From an uncultured Blautia sp. (GTDB lineage: Bacteria; Bacillota; Clostridia; Lachnospirales; Lachnospiraceae): 19,628 nt of DNA. The stretch's first letter is position 1. Every line of letters starts with the position of its first letter. This document shows positions 6,943 to 15,390 of this stretch, in pieces. A program made the position numbers and the translations under genes. A model generated the notes under the pieces. That model did not search any database and was not told where the DNA came from. It saw only the letters and a program-made list of their open reading frames with translations. The DNA lies in contig NZ_CAKROJ010000044.1 of NCBI RefSeq assembly GCF_934372025.1, positions 1 to 19,628 of the forward strand, written 5' to 3'.

Positions 6943-7120
6943 GAACAAAGCGGACAAGTCCGCTTCGAACTGCCTAAATCCCTCAATCTTTAAGGGACTT
7001 GTTACGCTTTGCGCGCCAGATGCAGTCTGCTTCAGCAGACATATTCCTCATGCATCTGGTCGCATCCTCGCGGAGCGTTTTATGTAATAGGAACATTACG
7101 GAGTAATTTCCTGTTACATA
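6943..7120. other. Hairpin-rich insert present only beside repeat copy 2
   Basis: In copy 1 the 80-bp and 288-bp repeats are contiguous; here about 175 bp lie between them. The insert contains four hairpins: AAGCGGAC/GTCCGCTT (6948-6965); CCAGATGCA/TGCATCTGG (7016-7024, 7051-7059) enclosing GTCTGCT/AGCAGAC (7025-7040); and an 18-bp stem with one bulged C (7081-7120). An outer 10-bp inverted repeat ACGCTCCGCG/CGCGGAGCGT (6867-6876, 7069-7078) ties it to the 80-bp repeat. No open frame of note. It could be a small non-autonomous element or a structured RNA. Confidence 0.7.
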
Positions 7121-7405
7121 AAAAACTCCAGCCAGGAAGTTTTGAAATCATCCTCTGGTACTGTCTCGCCTGAAGGACTTCGTGAAGGTTCCTGGTTGTG
7201 CAGGTTTTTGCGTTGATACAGAAAATGCTGCTGTCTGAGCGTTTACGCGAGTTCAGCATTTTTCTGTATCGTTCCTAGCAAAGTTCTGTACGCCATGGTA
7301 CCTTAGAAGTTCTGAATTGAGACAGACCCAGAGGATGATTCATAAAACACTCTGTCTGGAGTTCAATTATTATTAATTCCCTCGTCACCGGGAATCCTTT
7401 ATTTA
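7118..7405. repeat. 288-bp perfect direct repeat, copy 2
   Basis: Same sequence as 5418-5705, including the long palindrome (7121-7363) and the small ATTCCC/GGGAAT hairpin directly after the trpA stop. As the trp operon is read into it from the minus strand, the long hairpin ending in six T is the best candidate for the operon's transcription terminator. Confidence 0.92.
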
Positions 7406-8172
7406 ATCGCATCCTTCATCGATTTCACATACTCGGCAACATGCGGCACGCACTCCGCCCCATACGCCTCACACAGCTTCACAATTGCCGATCCCACAAT
7501 AACTCCATCTGCCTGCTCCACCATCTTCTTCGCCTGTTCCGGATTGGAAATACCAAATCCTACCGCACACGGAATCTCTTTCTGTGCCTTAACCAGTTCC
7601 ACCATAGCTCCAATATCCGTCGTGATCTGGCTTCTCATACCGGTAACTCCAAGGGAAGATACACAATAAACAAAACCTTCCGCCTCTTTTGCGATCATAG
7701 AAATTCGCTCGTGCGAAGTCGGAGCGATCAGAGAAATCAGATCCAGACCATACTTATCCGCAACAGATGAAAACTCCTCTTTTTCTTCAAACGGAACATC
7801 CGGAAGAATCATTCCATCCATTCCAACCTCTGCCGCTTTTTTACAGAAACGTTCGATTCCATAAGAAAAAACAACATTTGCATAAGTCATAAACACCATC
7901 GGAATCGATGTGTTTTTGCGAATTTTTTCCACCATATCGAAAATTTTATCTGTAGTAACGCCACCGGACAATGCACGAAGATTTGCCGCCTGAATAACCG
8001 GTCCCTCTGCTGTCGGATCCGAAAACGGAATACCAAGCTCAATCAGATCTGCACCTGCTTCTTCCATTGCATAAACGATTTTTTCAGTAATATCCAGAGA
8101 TGGATCTCCACAGGTAATAAAAGGAATAAATGCCTTTCCCTTTGCAAATGCTTCTGTAATTCTCTTATTCAT
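7399..8172 (-). CDS. trpA: Tryptophan synthase alpha chain
   Basis: A 257-aa TIM-barrel subunit that cleaves indole-3-glycerol phosphate to indole and glyceraldehyde 3-phosphate and passes indole to the beta subunit. The catalytic Glu45 is in LIELGIPFSDP, and phosphate-binding glycines lie near the C-terminus (GFGISNPEQ, VIVGSAIVK). The position of the second catalytic acid, Asp60 in enteric TrpA, is Glu56 here (SDPTAEGPVIQ). The start is the ATG at 8172, overlapping the trpB stop by 8 bases (ATGAATAA), which suggests translational coupling. Upstream in-frame starts would run further into trpB. It is the last gene of the operon; its final Lys codon and stop lie within the 288-bp repeat. Confidence 0.95.
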   Translation of the reverse strand: MNKRITEAFAKGKAFIPFITCGDPSLDITEKIVYAMEEAGADLIELGIPFSDPTAEGPVIQAANLRALSGGVTTDKIFDMVEKIRKNTSIPMVFMTYANVVFSYGIERFCKKAAEVGMDGMILPDVPFEEKEEFSSVADKYGLDLISLIAPTSHERISMIAKEAEGFVYCVSSLGVTGMRSQITTDIGAMVELVKAQKEIPCAVGFGISNPEQAKKMVEQADGVIVGSAIVKLCEAYGAECVPHVAEYVKSMKDAIK

Positions 8173-9349
8173 GGATATCCTCCCCTCTGTAACGTGCAAT
8201 CGCTGCACAATCCTTGTCTCCACGTCCTGAAATAGTAATAACTACAATCTGGTCTTTGTTCATCTGCGGCACAATTTTTCTTGCATATGCCACTGCATGT
8301 GCGCTTTCAATTGCAGGAATAATACCTTCAATTTTAGACAGATATTCAAATGCATCCACAGCTTCATCATCTGTTACCGGTACATATTCTGCACGTCCGA
8401 TATCATAAAGATGTGCATGTTCCGGTCCGACACCAGGGTAATCAAGGCCGGCAGAAATAGAATAAACCGGTGCAATCTGACCATATTCATCCTGACAGAA
8501 ATAGGATTTCATTCCATGGAAAATACCAAGTTTTCCAGTTGCAATTGTTGCTGCAGTCTCTGCAGTGTTAACACCTCGTCCTGCTGCCTCACAGCCGATC
8601 AGACGAACACCTTCATCCTCGATGAAATTATAGAAAGTTCCGATTGCATTGGATCCACCGCCCACACAGGCAAGTACAGCATCCGGAAGTTTTCCCTCTT
8701 TTTCCAGCATCTGTTCTTTGATTTCTTTTGAGATGACCGCCTGAAAATCACGGACAATTGTTGGGAATGGATGTGGTCCCATAACTGAACCGAGTACATA
8801 ATGTGTATCCGCAATACGGTTTGTCCACTCTCTCATTGTCTCAGAAACTGCATCTTTAAGCGTTGCAGTACCGGATGTAACTGCATGTACTTTTGCTCCA
8901 AGAAGACGCATTTTGTACACATTTAATGCCTGACGTTCCGTATCTTCTTTTCCCATAAAGATTTCGCATTCCATTCCCATAAGAGCTGCTGCTGTTGCTG
9001 TTGCAACTCCATGCTGTCCAGCTCCTGTCTCTGCAATGACACGAGTCTTGCCCATCTTTTTAGCAAGCAAAACCTGTCCCAGAACATTATTGATCTTATG
9101 CGCTCCTGTATGATTCAGATCCTCACGTTTCAGGTAAACTTTGGCGCCTCCAAGATCCTTTGTCATATGTTCTGCATAGTACAAAAGTGACGGACGACCT
9201 GCATAATTGTTCAGCAGCTCTGTCAATTCTCTGTTAAATTCCGGATCATCCTTATAATGATTATAAGCCTCTTCCAATTCCAGCACTGCATTCATCAGTG
9301 TCTCCGGAATATACTGTCCTCCATGTATTCCAAATCTTCCCTTCGACAT
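8165..9349 (-). CDS. trpB: Tryptophan synthase beta chain
   Basis: A 394-aa PLP enzyme that condenses indole with L-serine to L-tryptophan in a complex with TrpA. The PLP lysine is Lys85 in HTGAHKINN, the catalytic Glu107 is in AETGAGQHG, and the PLP-phosphate loop GGGSNAIG is at 230-237. The start MSKGRFGIHGGQYIPE is the standard TrpB1 N-terminus, with AGGAGG six bases upstream of the ATG. Length is normal. It lies 60 bp after trpF, the largest gap in the operon after that between trpD and trpC. Confidence 0.97.
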   Translation of the reverse strand: MSKGRFGIHGGQYIPETLMNAVLELEEAYNHYKDDPEFNRELTELLNNYAGRPSLLYYAEHMTKDLGGAKVYLKREDLNHTGAHKINNVLGQVLLAKKMGKTRVIAETGAGQHGVATATAAALMGMECEIFMGKEDTERQALNVYKMRLLGAKVHAVTSGTATLKDAVSETMREWTNRIADTHYVLGSVMGPHPFPTIVRDFQAVISKEIKEQMLEKEGKLPDAVLACVGGGSNAIGTFYNFIEDEGVRLIGCEAAGRGVNTAETAATIATGKLGIFHGMKSYFCQDEYGQIAPVYSISAGLDYPGVGPEHAHLYDIGRAEYVPVTDDEAVDAFEYLSKIEGIIPAIESAHAVAYARKIVPQMNKDQIVVITISGRGDKDCAAIARYRGEDIHE

Positions 9350-9409
9350 TGGTATCCTCCTCTACGCTCTTCTTCAGACTGCCCTGTTTCCCTGCAATCC
9401 TGTTTATAT

Positions 9410-10021
9410 TTACATATATTTTCTCACAATATCCACAACGTTCCGGATTTTCTCCGGATCTTTCCACTTATCTGTCTCCACACTGCTGCTTAAATCTACA
9501 GCATATGGTCTGATCTCCCGGATTGCCTGTTCAAGATTCTCTGCTCCGATCCCTCCCGCAAGAAAAAAAGGTCTTTCAATCTTTGGAATCAACGACCAGT
9601 CAAATGTCATTCCGGTTCCTCCACTGCCCTGATCCAGAAGTATATAATCTGCCGGACTCTGCAGTGCTTTCTCTATATCTTCACTTGTTTTTACTGAAAA
9701 AGCCTTTATGATCGGCTTATCTGTAAGTTTTTTTAATTCCCTGATGTATGCCTCGTCTTCCTGTCCATGAAGCTGTGCAAGTGCAAGTGTCCCATCATTC
9801 ATCAAACCTGAAACAAACTCCACAGGTGCGTTTACAAACACACCCACTCCTTTAATCTCCGGTGAAAGATCTTTTACCAGTTCTCTGACTTTATCTGCTG
9901 TCACACTCCTGAAACTTTTGGGGAATTCTATGATAAATCCACAATAATCCGGTCTGGCTTCATTGACCGCGAGAATATCTTCTCTGCGTCTGAGTCCGCA
10001 TATTTTAATTTTAGTCTTCAC
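9410..10021 (-). CDS. trpF: Phosphoribosylanthranilate isomerase
   Basis: A 203-aa TIM-barrel enzyme carrying out the Amadori rearrangement of phosphoribosylanthranilate to CdRP. The catalytic Cys8 is in KIKICGL and the catalytic Asp130 is in YILLDQGSGGTG. FFLAGGIGAENL is the phosphate-binding part. The start is a GTG that overlaps the end of trpC by 11 bases in another frame, with GGAG inside trpC upstream, so the two genes are probably coupled. It is a separate gene, not fused to trpC as in enteric bacteria. Confidence 0.95.
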   Translation of the reverse strand: MKTKIKICGLRRREDILAVNEARPDYCGFIIEFPKSFRSVTADKVRELVKDLSPEIKGVGVFVNAPVEFVSGLMNDGTLALAQLHGQEDEAYIRELKKLTDKPIIKAFSVKTSEDIEKALQSPADYILLDQGSGGTGMTFDWSLIPKIERPFFLAGGIGAENLEQAIREIRPYAVDLSSSVETDKWKDPEKIRNVVDIVRKYM

Positions 10022-10847
10022 TTAACGGTGCTCCATTTAATTTTTCAAGTGCTGCTTTTTTGTCCGGACTTCGCATCAGTGTCTCACCGATCAGGACTGC
10101 TTCAATCTGATTGTCATGAAGTTTTTTGATGTCTTCTGCTGTACGGATTCCGCTTTCAGATACAAAGATAACATTGTCCGGTGCAAGCTTACGAAGCTTG
10201 ATGCTGTTTGCCATATCCACCTCAAATGTTTTCAGATCACGGTTGTTGACTCCGATAATCCTTGCACCACTCTTTAATGCTCTTTCCACTTCTTCTGCAT
10301 CATGTGCTTCTACTAACGCATCCATTCCAAGATCTTCTGCCATCTCCCGGTATTCACGAAGCTGTGTGTCATCCAGCAGTGCACAGATCAGAAGGATTGC
10401 TGCTGCTCCATATGCTGCAGCCTGCAGGATCATATAATCATTAATCACAAAATCCTTTCGAAGTACTGGAATGTCTACTTCTGATGCGATTTCCCACAAA
10501 TACTGATCAGCTCCCTGGAAATAAAAGGGTTCTGTCAGACAGGAAATCGCGGATGCTCCGGCTTCTTTGTATTCTTTTGCGATCTCCAGATACGGAAACT
10601 CCTCTGCAATCACGCCTTTGGATGGTGATGCCTTTTTCACTTCACAGATATAAGACATTCCCGGCTTTTTAAGTGCCTGATAAAAACTGTGCGGTGTTTT
10701 TGCTGTCTCGGTCTGGTTCAGTGGATTCAGGATCATCTGTACCTTTTTCTGCTGTATTTCTCGAATCAGATCACCTCTGGGAACCTCATTTTTCTCTTTT
10801 TCAATCCGTTCTCTTGTTTTTTCAGCAATCTCATTTAAAATATTCAT
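10011..10847 (-). CDS. trpC: Indole-3-glycerol phosphate synthase
   Basis: A 278-aa TIM-barrel enzyme that closes the indole ring of CdRP with loss of CO2 and water. Family motifs seen are CEVKKASPSKG (68-78, catalytic Glu and Lys), the VLRKDFVINDY segment, GVNNRDLKTF and the late VSESGIRTAEDI. The ATG at 10847 is chosen because AAGGA is about 9 bases upstream; a TTG six codons earlier overlaps that site. Length is slightly above the usual 255-270 aa. Confidence 0.95.
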   Translation of the reverse strand: MNILNEIAEKTRERIEKEKNEVPRGDLIREIQQKKVQMILNPLNQTETAKTPHSFYQALKKPGMSYICEVKKASPSKGVIAEEFPYLEIAKEYKEAGASAISCLTEPFYFQGADQYLWEIASEVDIPVLRKDFVINDYMILQAAAYGAAAILLICALLDDTQLREYREMAEDLGMDALVEAHDAEEVERALKSGARIIGVNNRDLKTFEVDMANSIKLRKLAPDNVIFVSESGIRTAEDIKKLHDNQIEAVLIGETLMRSPDKKAALEKLNGAPLSED

Positions 10848-10910
10848 GTTAATTTTCCTTTTCAATAATATGATATTTGAGCCAGAGCCCTTATCATCAC
10901 ATTATAACAC

Positions 10911-11921
10911 TTATTCATTGGAAATCTTAATAAATTCATTCAGCTTGCTCAGAGCTGCACCGCTGTCGATCAGCTCTTCTGCCATCCGGACTCCAGCTTC
11001 CATCGTTTCTGCTTTTCCTGCAATATAAAGCGCTGCACCTGCATTGAGGCAGACAGCCTGTCTCTTCGGTCCTTTCTCTTCTCCTTTAAGGATTGCCCGT
11101 GTAATTTCCGCATTTTCCTGAGGAGTACCACCAACAAGATCCTCTTTGGAGCATCTGGTATATCCAAACTGCTCTGGGGTAATCTCATAAGACTGGAACC
11201 ATCCGTCCTTGATCTCGCAGACTGAAGTCGGCGCACTCATTGAAATCTCATCCAGCTTATCCTGTCCGAAAACGACCATTCCTCTGTTCACACCAAGCTT
11301 TGCCATAACCTGTGCAAGTGGTTCAACAAGTGACTGATCAAACACACCCATAAGTTCCATATTCGCTCCTGCCGGGTTACTTAAAGGTCCCAGGATATTA
11401 AACACTGTACGAATTCCAAGTTCCTTACGGATCGGAGCCACATACTTCATTGCGATGTGATAATTCTGTGCAAACAGGAAACAGATATTAATTTTTTTGA
11501 GCAGCTCCGCACTCTTTTCCGGTGGAATCGTGATATTTACACCAAGTGCTTCAAGTACATCTGCGGCACCACTCTTGGATGATGCAGCACGGTTTCCATG
11601 CTTTGCCACCGGCACTCCACCAGCTGCAATAACAAGTGATGAAGTGGTTGAAATATTGAAGGAATTTGCTCCATCGCCACCAGTTCCGACGATTTCAAGA
11701 ACGTCCAGATCATGCAGTAATTTAATACAGTGAGCACGCATTCCAGCTGCTGATGCAGTGATCTCATCGATGGTCTCACCCTTCATAGAAAGTGCAGTCA
11801 GATAAGATGACATCTGAACCGGTGTTGCCTGTCCGCTCATGATTTCATCCATGACGGTCTCTGCTTCCTGATATGATAAATCTTCTTTTTTTGAAAGTTT
11901 AATGATTGCCTCTTTGATCAT
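10911..11921 (-). CDS. trpD: Anthranilate phosphoribosyltransferase
   Basis: A 336-aa enzyme that transfers phosphoribose from PRPP to anthranilate. The glycine loop GTGGDGANSFNISTTS starts at residue 79 and binds PRPP pyrophosphate with magnesium. KHGNRAASSKSGAADVLEA (107 onward) is the second signature. The N-terminal helical domain is complete. It is a stand-alone TrpD without a fused glutaminase. GGGAGG lies just before the ATG and only 16 bp separate it from trpG. Confidence 0.96.
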   Translation of the reverse strand: MIKEAIIKLSKKEDLSYQEAETVMDEIMSGQATPVQMSSYLTALSMKGETIDEITASAAGMRAHCIKLLHDLDVLEIVGTGGDGANSFNISTTSSLVIAAGGVPVAKHGNRAASSKSGAADVLEALGVNITIPPEKSAELLKKINICFLFAQNYHIAMKYVAPIRKELGIRTVFNILGPLSNPAGANMELMGVFDQSLVEPLAQVMAKLGVNRGMVVFGQDKLDEISMSAPTSVCEIKDGWFQSYEITPEQFGYTRCSKEDLVGGTPQENAEITRAILKGEEKGPKRQAVCLNAGAALYIAGKAETMEAGVRMAEELIDSGAALSKLNEFIKISNE

Positions 11922-11937
11922 TTTATTACCTCCCTGA

Positions 11938-12513
11938 CTATGCTCTTACAACATTTATAAAATTCTGAATCATTACTTTTCCATCTGGTGTCATTACGGA
12001 TTCCGGATGAAACTGAACTCCGAAAATCGGACATTCCCTGTGTTCTACTGCCATGATCTCACCGTCATCTGACTCTGCTGTAATCCTCAGAACATCCGGA
12101 AGTTCCTCTCTTACTGCGGCCAGAGAATGATATCTGGCTGCCTGAAAGCTGTCCCCCAATCCGTCAAACAGCTTACTTTTTCCAACAGTGTAAATCGTTT
12201 TTTTCTTTCCATGCATCAGTTCTTTTGCATAAGAAACTCTTCCGCCAAAAGCCTCACAGATTGCCTGATGTCCGAGACAGATACCGAGGATTGGAATCTT
12301 TCCTGCAAAATATCTGATCGCCTCAATGCAGATTCCTGCGTCTGAAGGACGTCCCGGCCCCGGTGAAATAATCAGTGCTTCCGGTCCCATTTTTTCAATT
12401 TCTTCAACCGTATATTCATCATTTCGTACAACTTTTATATCTGGTTCTACAGATCCGATCAACTGATATACGTTGTAAGAAAAGCTGTCATAGTTATCAA
12501 TCAGTACGATCAT
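11938..12513 (-). CDS. trpG: Anthranilate synthase component II (glutamine amidotransferase)
   Basis: A 191-aa class I glutaminase that supplies ammonia from glutamine to TrpE. The catalytic triad is visible: Cys79 in GICLGHQ, His169 and Glu171 in VQFHPES. The oxyanion region SPGPGRPSDAG is at 50-60. The start ATG at 12513 overlaps the trpE stop by four bases (ATGA) with AGGAGGG upstream; a longer in-frame extension into trpE is not credible. In many Firmicutes such a subunit also serves p-aminobenzoate synthase; no pab gene is nearby, and the context says TrpG. Confidence 0.95.
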   Translation of the reverse strand: MIVLIDNYDSFSYNVYQLIGSVEPDIKVVRNDEYTVEEIEKMGPEALIISPGPGRPSDAGICIEAIRYFAGKIPILGICLGHQAICEAFGGRVSYAKELMHGKKKTIYTVGKSKLFDGLGDSFQAARYHSLAAVREELPDVLRITAESDDGEIMAVEHRECPIFGVQFHPESVMTPDGKVMIQNFINVVRA

Positions 12514-13994
12514 TCCAATCCCTCCTGTGCTTTTTGGATTGCCAGAACAACTGCTTTTGCCTTGTTGCAGCACTCCTCGAATTCTTTTTCCGGAACACTG
12601 TCCGCTACGATACCTGCTCCGGAACGAATACAGATTTCACCTTTTTTCTTATATACCAGTCGGATTGCAATGCAGGTATCCAAATTTCCTGCAAAATCAA
12701 GATAACCGATAGCTCCTCCATAGATACCTCGTTTGCTCTGCTCCAGTTCTTCAATGATCTGACATGCACGGAACTTTGGTGCTCCGGAAAGTGTTCCCGC
12801 AGGAAGAATAGAATCAACTGCATCTATCGCATCCTTGTCTTCTCTGATCTCTCCGGCGACAGTAGAGCCAATATGCATAACCTGTGAAAACTGTTCTACA
12901 CTCATGTACTTTTCAACTTCTACCGTACCGATTTTACTGATCCTTCCGATATCATTTCGTCCAAGATCCACCAGCATATTATGCTCTGCAAGCTCTTTTT
13001 CATCTTTCAGAAGTCCGGCTTCCAATTCCCTGTCTTCCTGTTTGTTTTTTCCTCTTGGTCTGGTCCCTGCCAGAGGAAAAGTGGTAAGTTTTCGATTCTC
13101 CAGTTTCACCAGCGTCTCCGGCGAAGCTCCGGCAAGTTCAATATCATCACTTGAAAAATAAAACATGTACGGTGATGGATTTGTTGCTCTCAGCACTCTG
13201 TAAGTATCAAACAGACTGCCCTCTGCTTTTGCTCTCATCGGGTTGGAAAGCACCACCTGAAAGATATCTCCTTCATGAATATACTGTCTGGCCTTTTCCA
13301 CCATCTCACAATATTTTGTTTTTGGAAACTGTGGTGTGATCTCTGACTCAAGCTTCAGTGACTGGAATTCTTCTTTCTCTCCATTGCGGATCAGTTCTGC
13401 CATCTTCTGCAGTTTTATCTCTGCTTTCTGATAAGAATTTTCCAGATCATCTAACATTACACCTGTGATCAGGAGGACTTTCTGTCTGTAATGATCAAAC
13501 GCAATTACCTGATCAAAAAGCATCAGATCCATATCTCTGAAATCAGGATCTTCATGCTCTCCAAGTTTCAGTTTTGGCTCGCTGTATTTAATATAATCGT
13601 AAGAAAAATATCCAACCAGTCCGCCAGTAAAAGGGGGCATATCTTCCATCACCGGACTCTTATATTCTTTCAGGATTTCTCTTAAAGTATCTCCCGGATG
13701 TGCAACCTTTTTTGTGATCTCACCCTGATCATTGCCTTCTGTGCAACGGATTTTCATAAGTCCGTCCGTACAGGTAATCTCCATGGTCGGCTCATATCCA
13801 AGAAAAGAATAACGCCCCCAGACCTCTGTCTGACTGGCACTTTCAAGCAAATAACAATGTTTGCTTGCTTTTCTCAGAGTTCTCATCACCTCCACCGGAG
13901 TATATCTGTCAGCATATACTTCTCTGCAGACAGGAACTCTTTTAAACCGTCCTTTTGTTGCAATTTCTCTGATGTTTTCCAGCGTAGGATACAT
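12510..13994 (-). CDS. trpE: Anthranilate synthase component I
   Basis: A 494-aa chorismate-using enzyme, first of the pathway. The N-terminal regulatory motif YLLESASQ (LLES at 49-52) is the tryptophan feedback site, so the enzyme should be inhibited by Trp. The C-terminal chorismate-binding domain has GRNDIGRISKIGTVEVEKYM, then MHIGSTVAGEI, the LPAGTLSGAPKFRA segment and GAGIVADSVPEKEFEE. The start MYPTLENIRE at 13994 is chosen because AAGGAGG is 8 bases upstream. An extension of 19 codons upstream would run back towards the T-box terminator and lacks such a site. Confidence 0.96.
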   Translation of the reverse strand: MYPTLENIREIATKGRFKRVPVCREVYADRYTPVEVMRTLRKASKHCYLLESASQTEVWGRYSFLGYEPTMEITCTDGLMKIRCTEGNDQGEITKKVAHPGDTLREILKEYKSPVMEDMPPFTGGLVGYFSYDYIKYSEPKLKLGEHEDPDFRDMDLMLFDQVIAFDHYRQKVLLITGVMLDDLENSYQKAEIKLQKMAELIRNGEKEEFQSLKLESEITPQFPKTKYCEMVEKARQYIHEGDIFQVVLSNPMRAKAEGSLFDTYRVLRATNPSPYMFYFSSDDIELAGASPETLVKLENRKLTTFPLAGTRPRGKNKQEDRELEAGLLKDEKELAEHNMLVDLGRNDIGRISKIGTVEVEKYMSVEQFSQVMHIGSTVAGEIREDKDAIDAVDSILPAGTLSGAPKFRACQIIEELEQSKRGIYGGAIGYLDFAGNLDTCIAIRLVYKKKGEICIRSGAGIVADSVPEKEFEECCNKAKAVVLAIQKAQEGLE

Positions 13995-14061
13995 GGATCT
14001 TACCTCCTTATGACTGTCAATTTCAGTTCCGTCACGATACGATTCAAACACTTTTCATCTC

Positions 14062-14115
14062 AAAAACAAAAAGCCCGCCCATGACAGAATCTTATTTCTG
14101 TCAAGGACGAGCGTT
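14062..14115 (-). terminator. T-box terminator before trpE
   Basis: On the minus strand GCTCGTCCTTGACAG pairs with CTGTCATGGGCGGGC (several G-U pairs) around a 10-base loop and is followed by TTTTTGTTTTT. It would stop transcription when tRNA-Trp is charged; the antiterminator uses the T-box sequence just upstream. Confidence 0.88.
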
Positions 14116-14335
14116 AAACTTCACCCGCGGTGCCACCCTGATTCACGGAACGACCCGTGCACTTTGCGGAATACCTTCATATTCCCGACAACTGACGTAT
14201 GTCTCACGTCACAGAATACTAAGCTGCTGCTTTTCCCTGTGCCCTCAGCGGTCCATTTAACAATTTGCATTTCCACCCGGCTCTCACCTTCCCGGACTCT
14301 CTGTGCGCGCATGACTGTTTTTATCTCTGCTTCAA
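14116..14335 (-). ncRNA. Tryptophan T-box leader of the trp operon
   Basis: The minus strand carries the T-box sequence AGGGTGGCACCGCGGG (about 14139-14124), which pairs with the free CCA end of uncharged tRNA. Upstream is a stem I region with AGAGAGTCCGGGAAGGTGAG and related elements. The likely specifier is TGG at 14255-14253, followed by ACCGCTGAGGGC in the usual position on the 3' side of stem I. UGG is the tryptophan codon, in line with the genes controlled. Uncharged tRNA-Trp would favour the antiterminator and let trpEGDCFBA be read. The exact 5' end is estimated. Confidence 0.92.
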
Positions 14336-14338
14336 CGG

Positions 14339-14352
14339 TTTAACTGGTTAAA
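14339..14352 (-). promoter_or_regulatory. Candidate operator (near-palindrome) at the trp start site
   Basis: TTTAAC-TG-GTTAAA is a 6+6 inverted repeat lying about 7-20 bases after the predicted transcription start and before the T-box. It faintly resembles TrpR sites (AACTAGTTAAC). Whether a TrpR-type repressor acts here is speculation. Confidence 0.25.
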
Positions 14353-14365
14353 TTGAATTTTCTAT

Positions 14366-14394
14366 AAAATATCACGTTTTTTTTCTATTGTCAA
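14366..14394 (-). promoter_or_regulatory. Promoter of the trp operon
   Basis: On the minus strand a consensus -35 TTGACA (14394-14389), a 17-base spacer containing an A-run, then -10 TATTTT (14371-14366). It begins only six bases after the stop of the HAD gene, with no terminator in between, so some read-through from that gene is possible. Confidence 0.8.
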
Positions 14395-14399
14395 TAGGA

Positions 14400-15245
14400 T
14401 TAAAAACATTTTATATTTTTGTCATTGATTATAAAATGCTGAATGGCCTTTGCCACTCCATCCTTTTCATTTGTATCTGTCACATAAACTGCCGCTTTTC
14501 TGCAATTTTCAGTGCCATTTCCCATTGCAATGCCATATTTTACCATATCCAGCATACTGATATCATTGTCCGCATCTCCAAATGCCATCGCCTCATCCGG
14601 CGAGATTCCCAACCTGTCCAGAAGCCATCTGAGTGTTTTTCCTTTTCCCGCATCCCTGTGCCCGATTTCTATCAGGTTCGGCACAGACGAAGTCACATAA
14701 ATATTTGGGATTACTTTATCCAGTGATGTATAGAGTCTTTTCTTATCTTCGTGGCGGCATACAAAAGAAATACTGTCCAGTTCTTCTCTATGTTCCATGG
14801 CAAATCCACAGATATCCTTCACAGGTTTTCTTGTTGCCTTCACATATTTCGCCCCATACTCTGTAGCAAGATAACGAATCGGATCCTCCACATATTTTTC
14901 TTCTGCATACGGTATCCCGTCAATTACTACTTCCAGAATCATATTTTCCCTTTTTCGAACCGCTATGGCAGCTTCTACCGCTTCCTTTTGCAAAAGACAC
15001 TGATAGACTCTTTTATTCTGGCTCACAGAATAAACCGCACCACCATTGGCAGTGATCACGTATTCAATGCCCGGATAATTTCTGATCATCTCCGGAACTG
15101 AATAAAAAGATCTTCCAGTTGCCGGCACAATATGTATTCCCTGTTGCACTGCCTGATCCAGTACCATTCTTGTTTTTGTCGATAACTCTTTTCGATCTGT
15201 CAGAAGCGTTCCGTCAAGATCGCTCGCAATCAGTCTTATACTCAC
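14400..15245 (-). CDS. HAD superfamily hydrolase, Cof subfamily IIB
   Basis: A 281-aa cytoplasmic phosphatase. Motif I is IASDLDGTLL (nucleophile Asp9, acid/base Asp11), motif II is PATGRS, and motif IV is AFGDADNDISM (221-231). The large C2-type cap in between is typical of Cof/YidA enzymes, which dephosphorylate sugar phosphates, flavin precursors or PLP with broad specificity. The true substrate cannot be told from sequence. The start is GTG at 15245, with AAGGAG 7 bases upstream. It is likely a single gene with its own promoter. Confidence 0.9.
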   Translation of the reverse strand: MSIRLIASDLDGTLLTDRKELSTKTRMVLDQAVQQGIHIVPATGRSFYSVPEMIRNYPGIEYVITANGGAVYSVSQNKRVYQCLLQKEAVEAAIAVRKRENMILEVVIDGIPYAEEKYVEDPIRYLATEYGAKYVKATRKPVKDICGFAMEHREELDSISFVCRHEDKKRLYTSLDKVIPNIYVTSSVPNLIEIGHRDAGKGKTLRWLLDRLGISPDEAMAFGDADNDISMLDMVKYGIAMGNGTENCRKAAVYVTDTNEKDGVAKAIQHFIINDKNIKCF

Positions 15246-15313
15246 ATCATTTCTCCTTTGTACTCATAATTACAGCCACACCTGAAACTGTCCTGTCTTT
15301 TCTTCTATTCACT

Positions 15314-15342
15314 ATTATATAAAAATCATTTTCCTTTTTCCA
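15314..15342 (-). promoter_or_regulatory. Promoter of the HAD hydrolase gene
   Basis: On the minus strand a perfect -10 TATAAT (15319-15314) with a 4-of-6 -35 TGGAAA (15342-15337) at 17 bases. Confidence 0.55.
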
Positions 15343-15390
15343 CCCGGAATACGTTGCTGTGAACAGTTACAAACAGTTTTCTTTTTTTCT

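Noticed and set aside
6943..7120. Possible tRNA or known large ncRNA in the hairpin-rich insert
   Set aside because: No cloverleaf, TTCGA-type T-loop context or CCA-compatible acceptor could be built, and no known RNA family was recognised.
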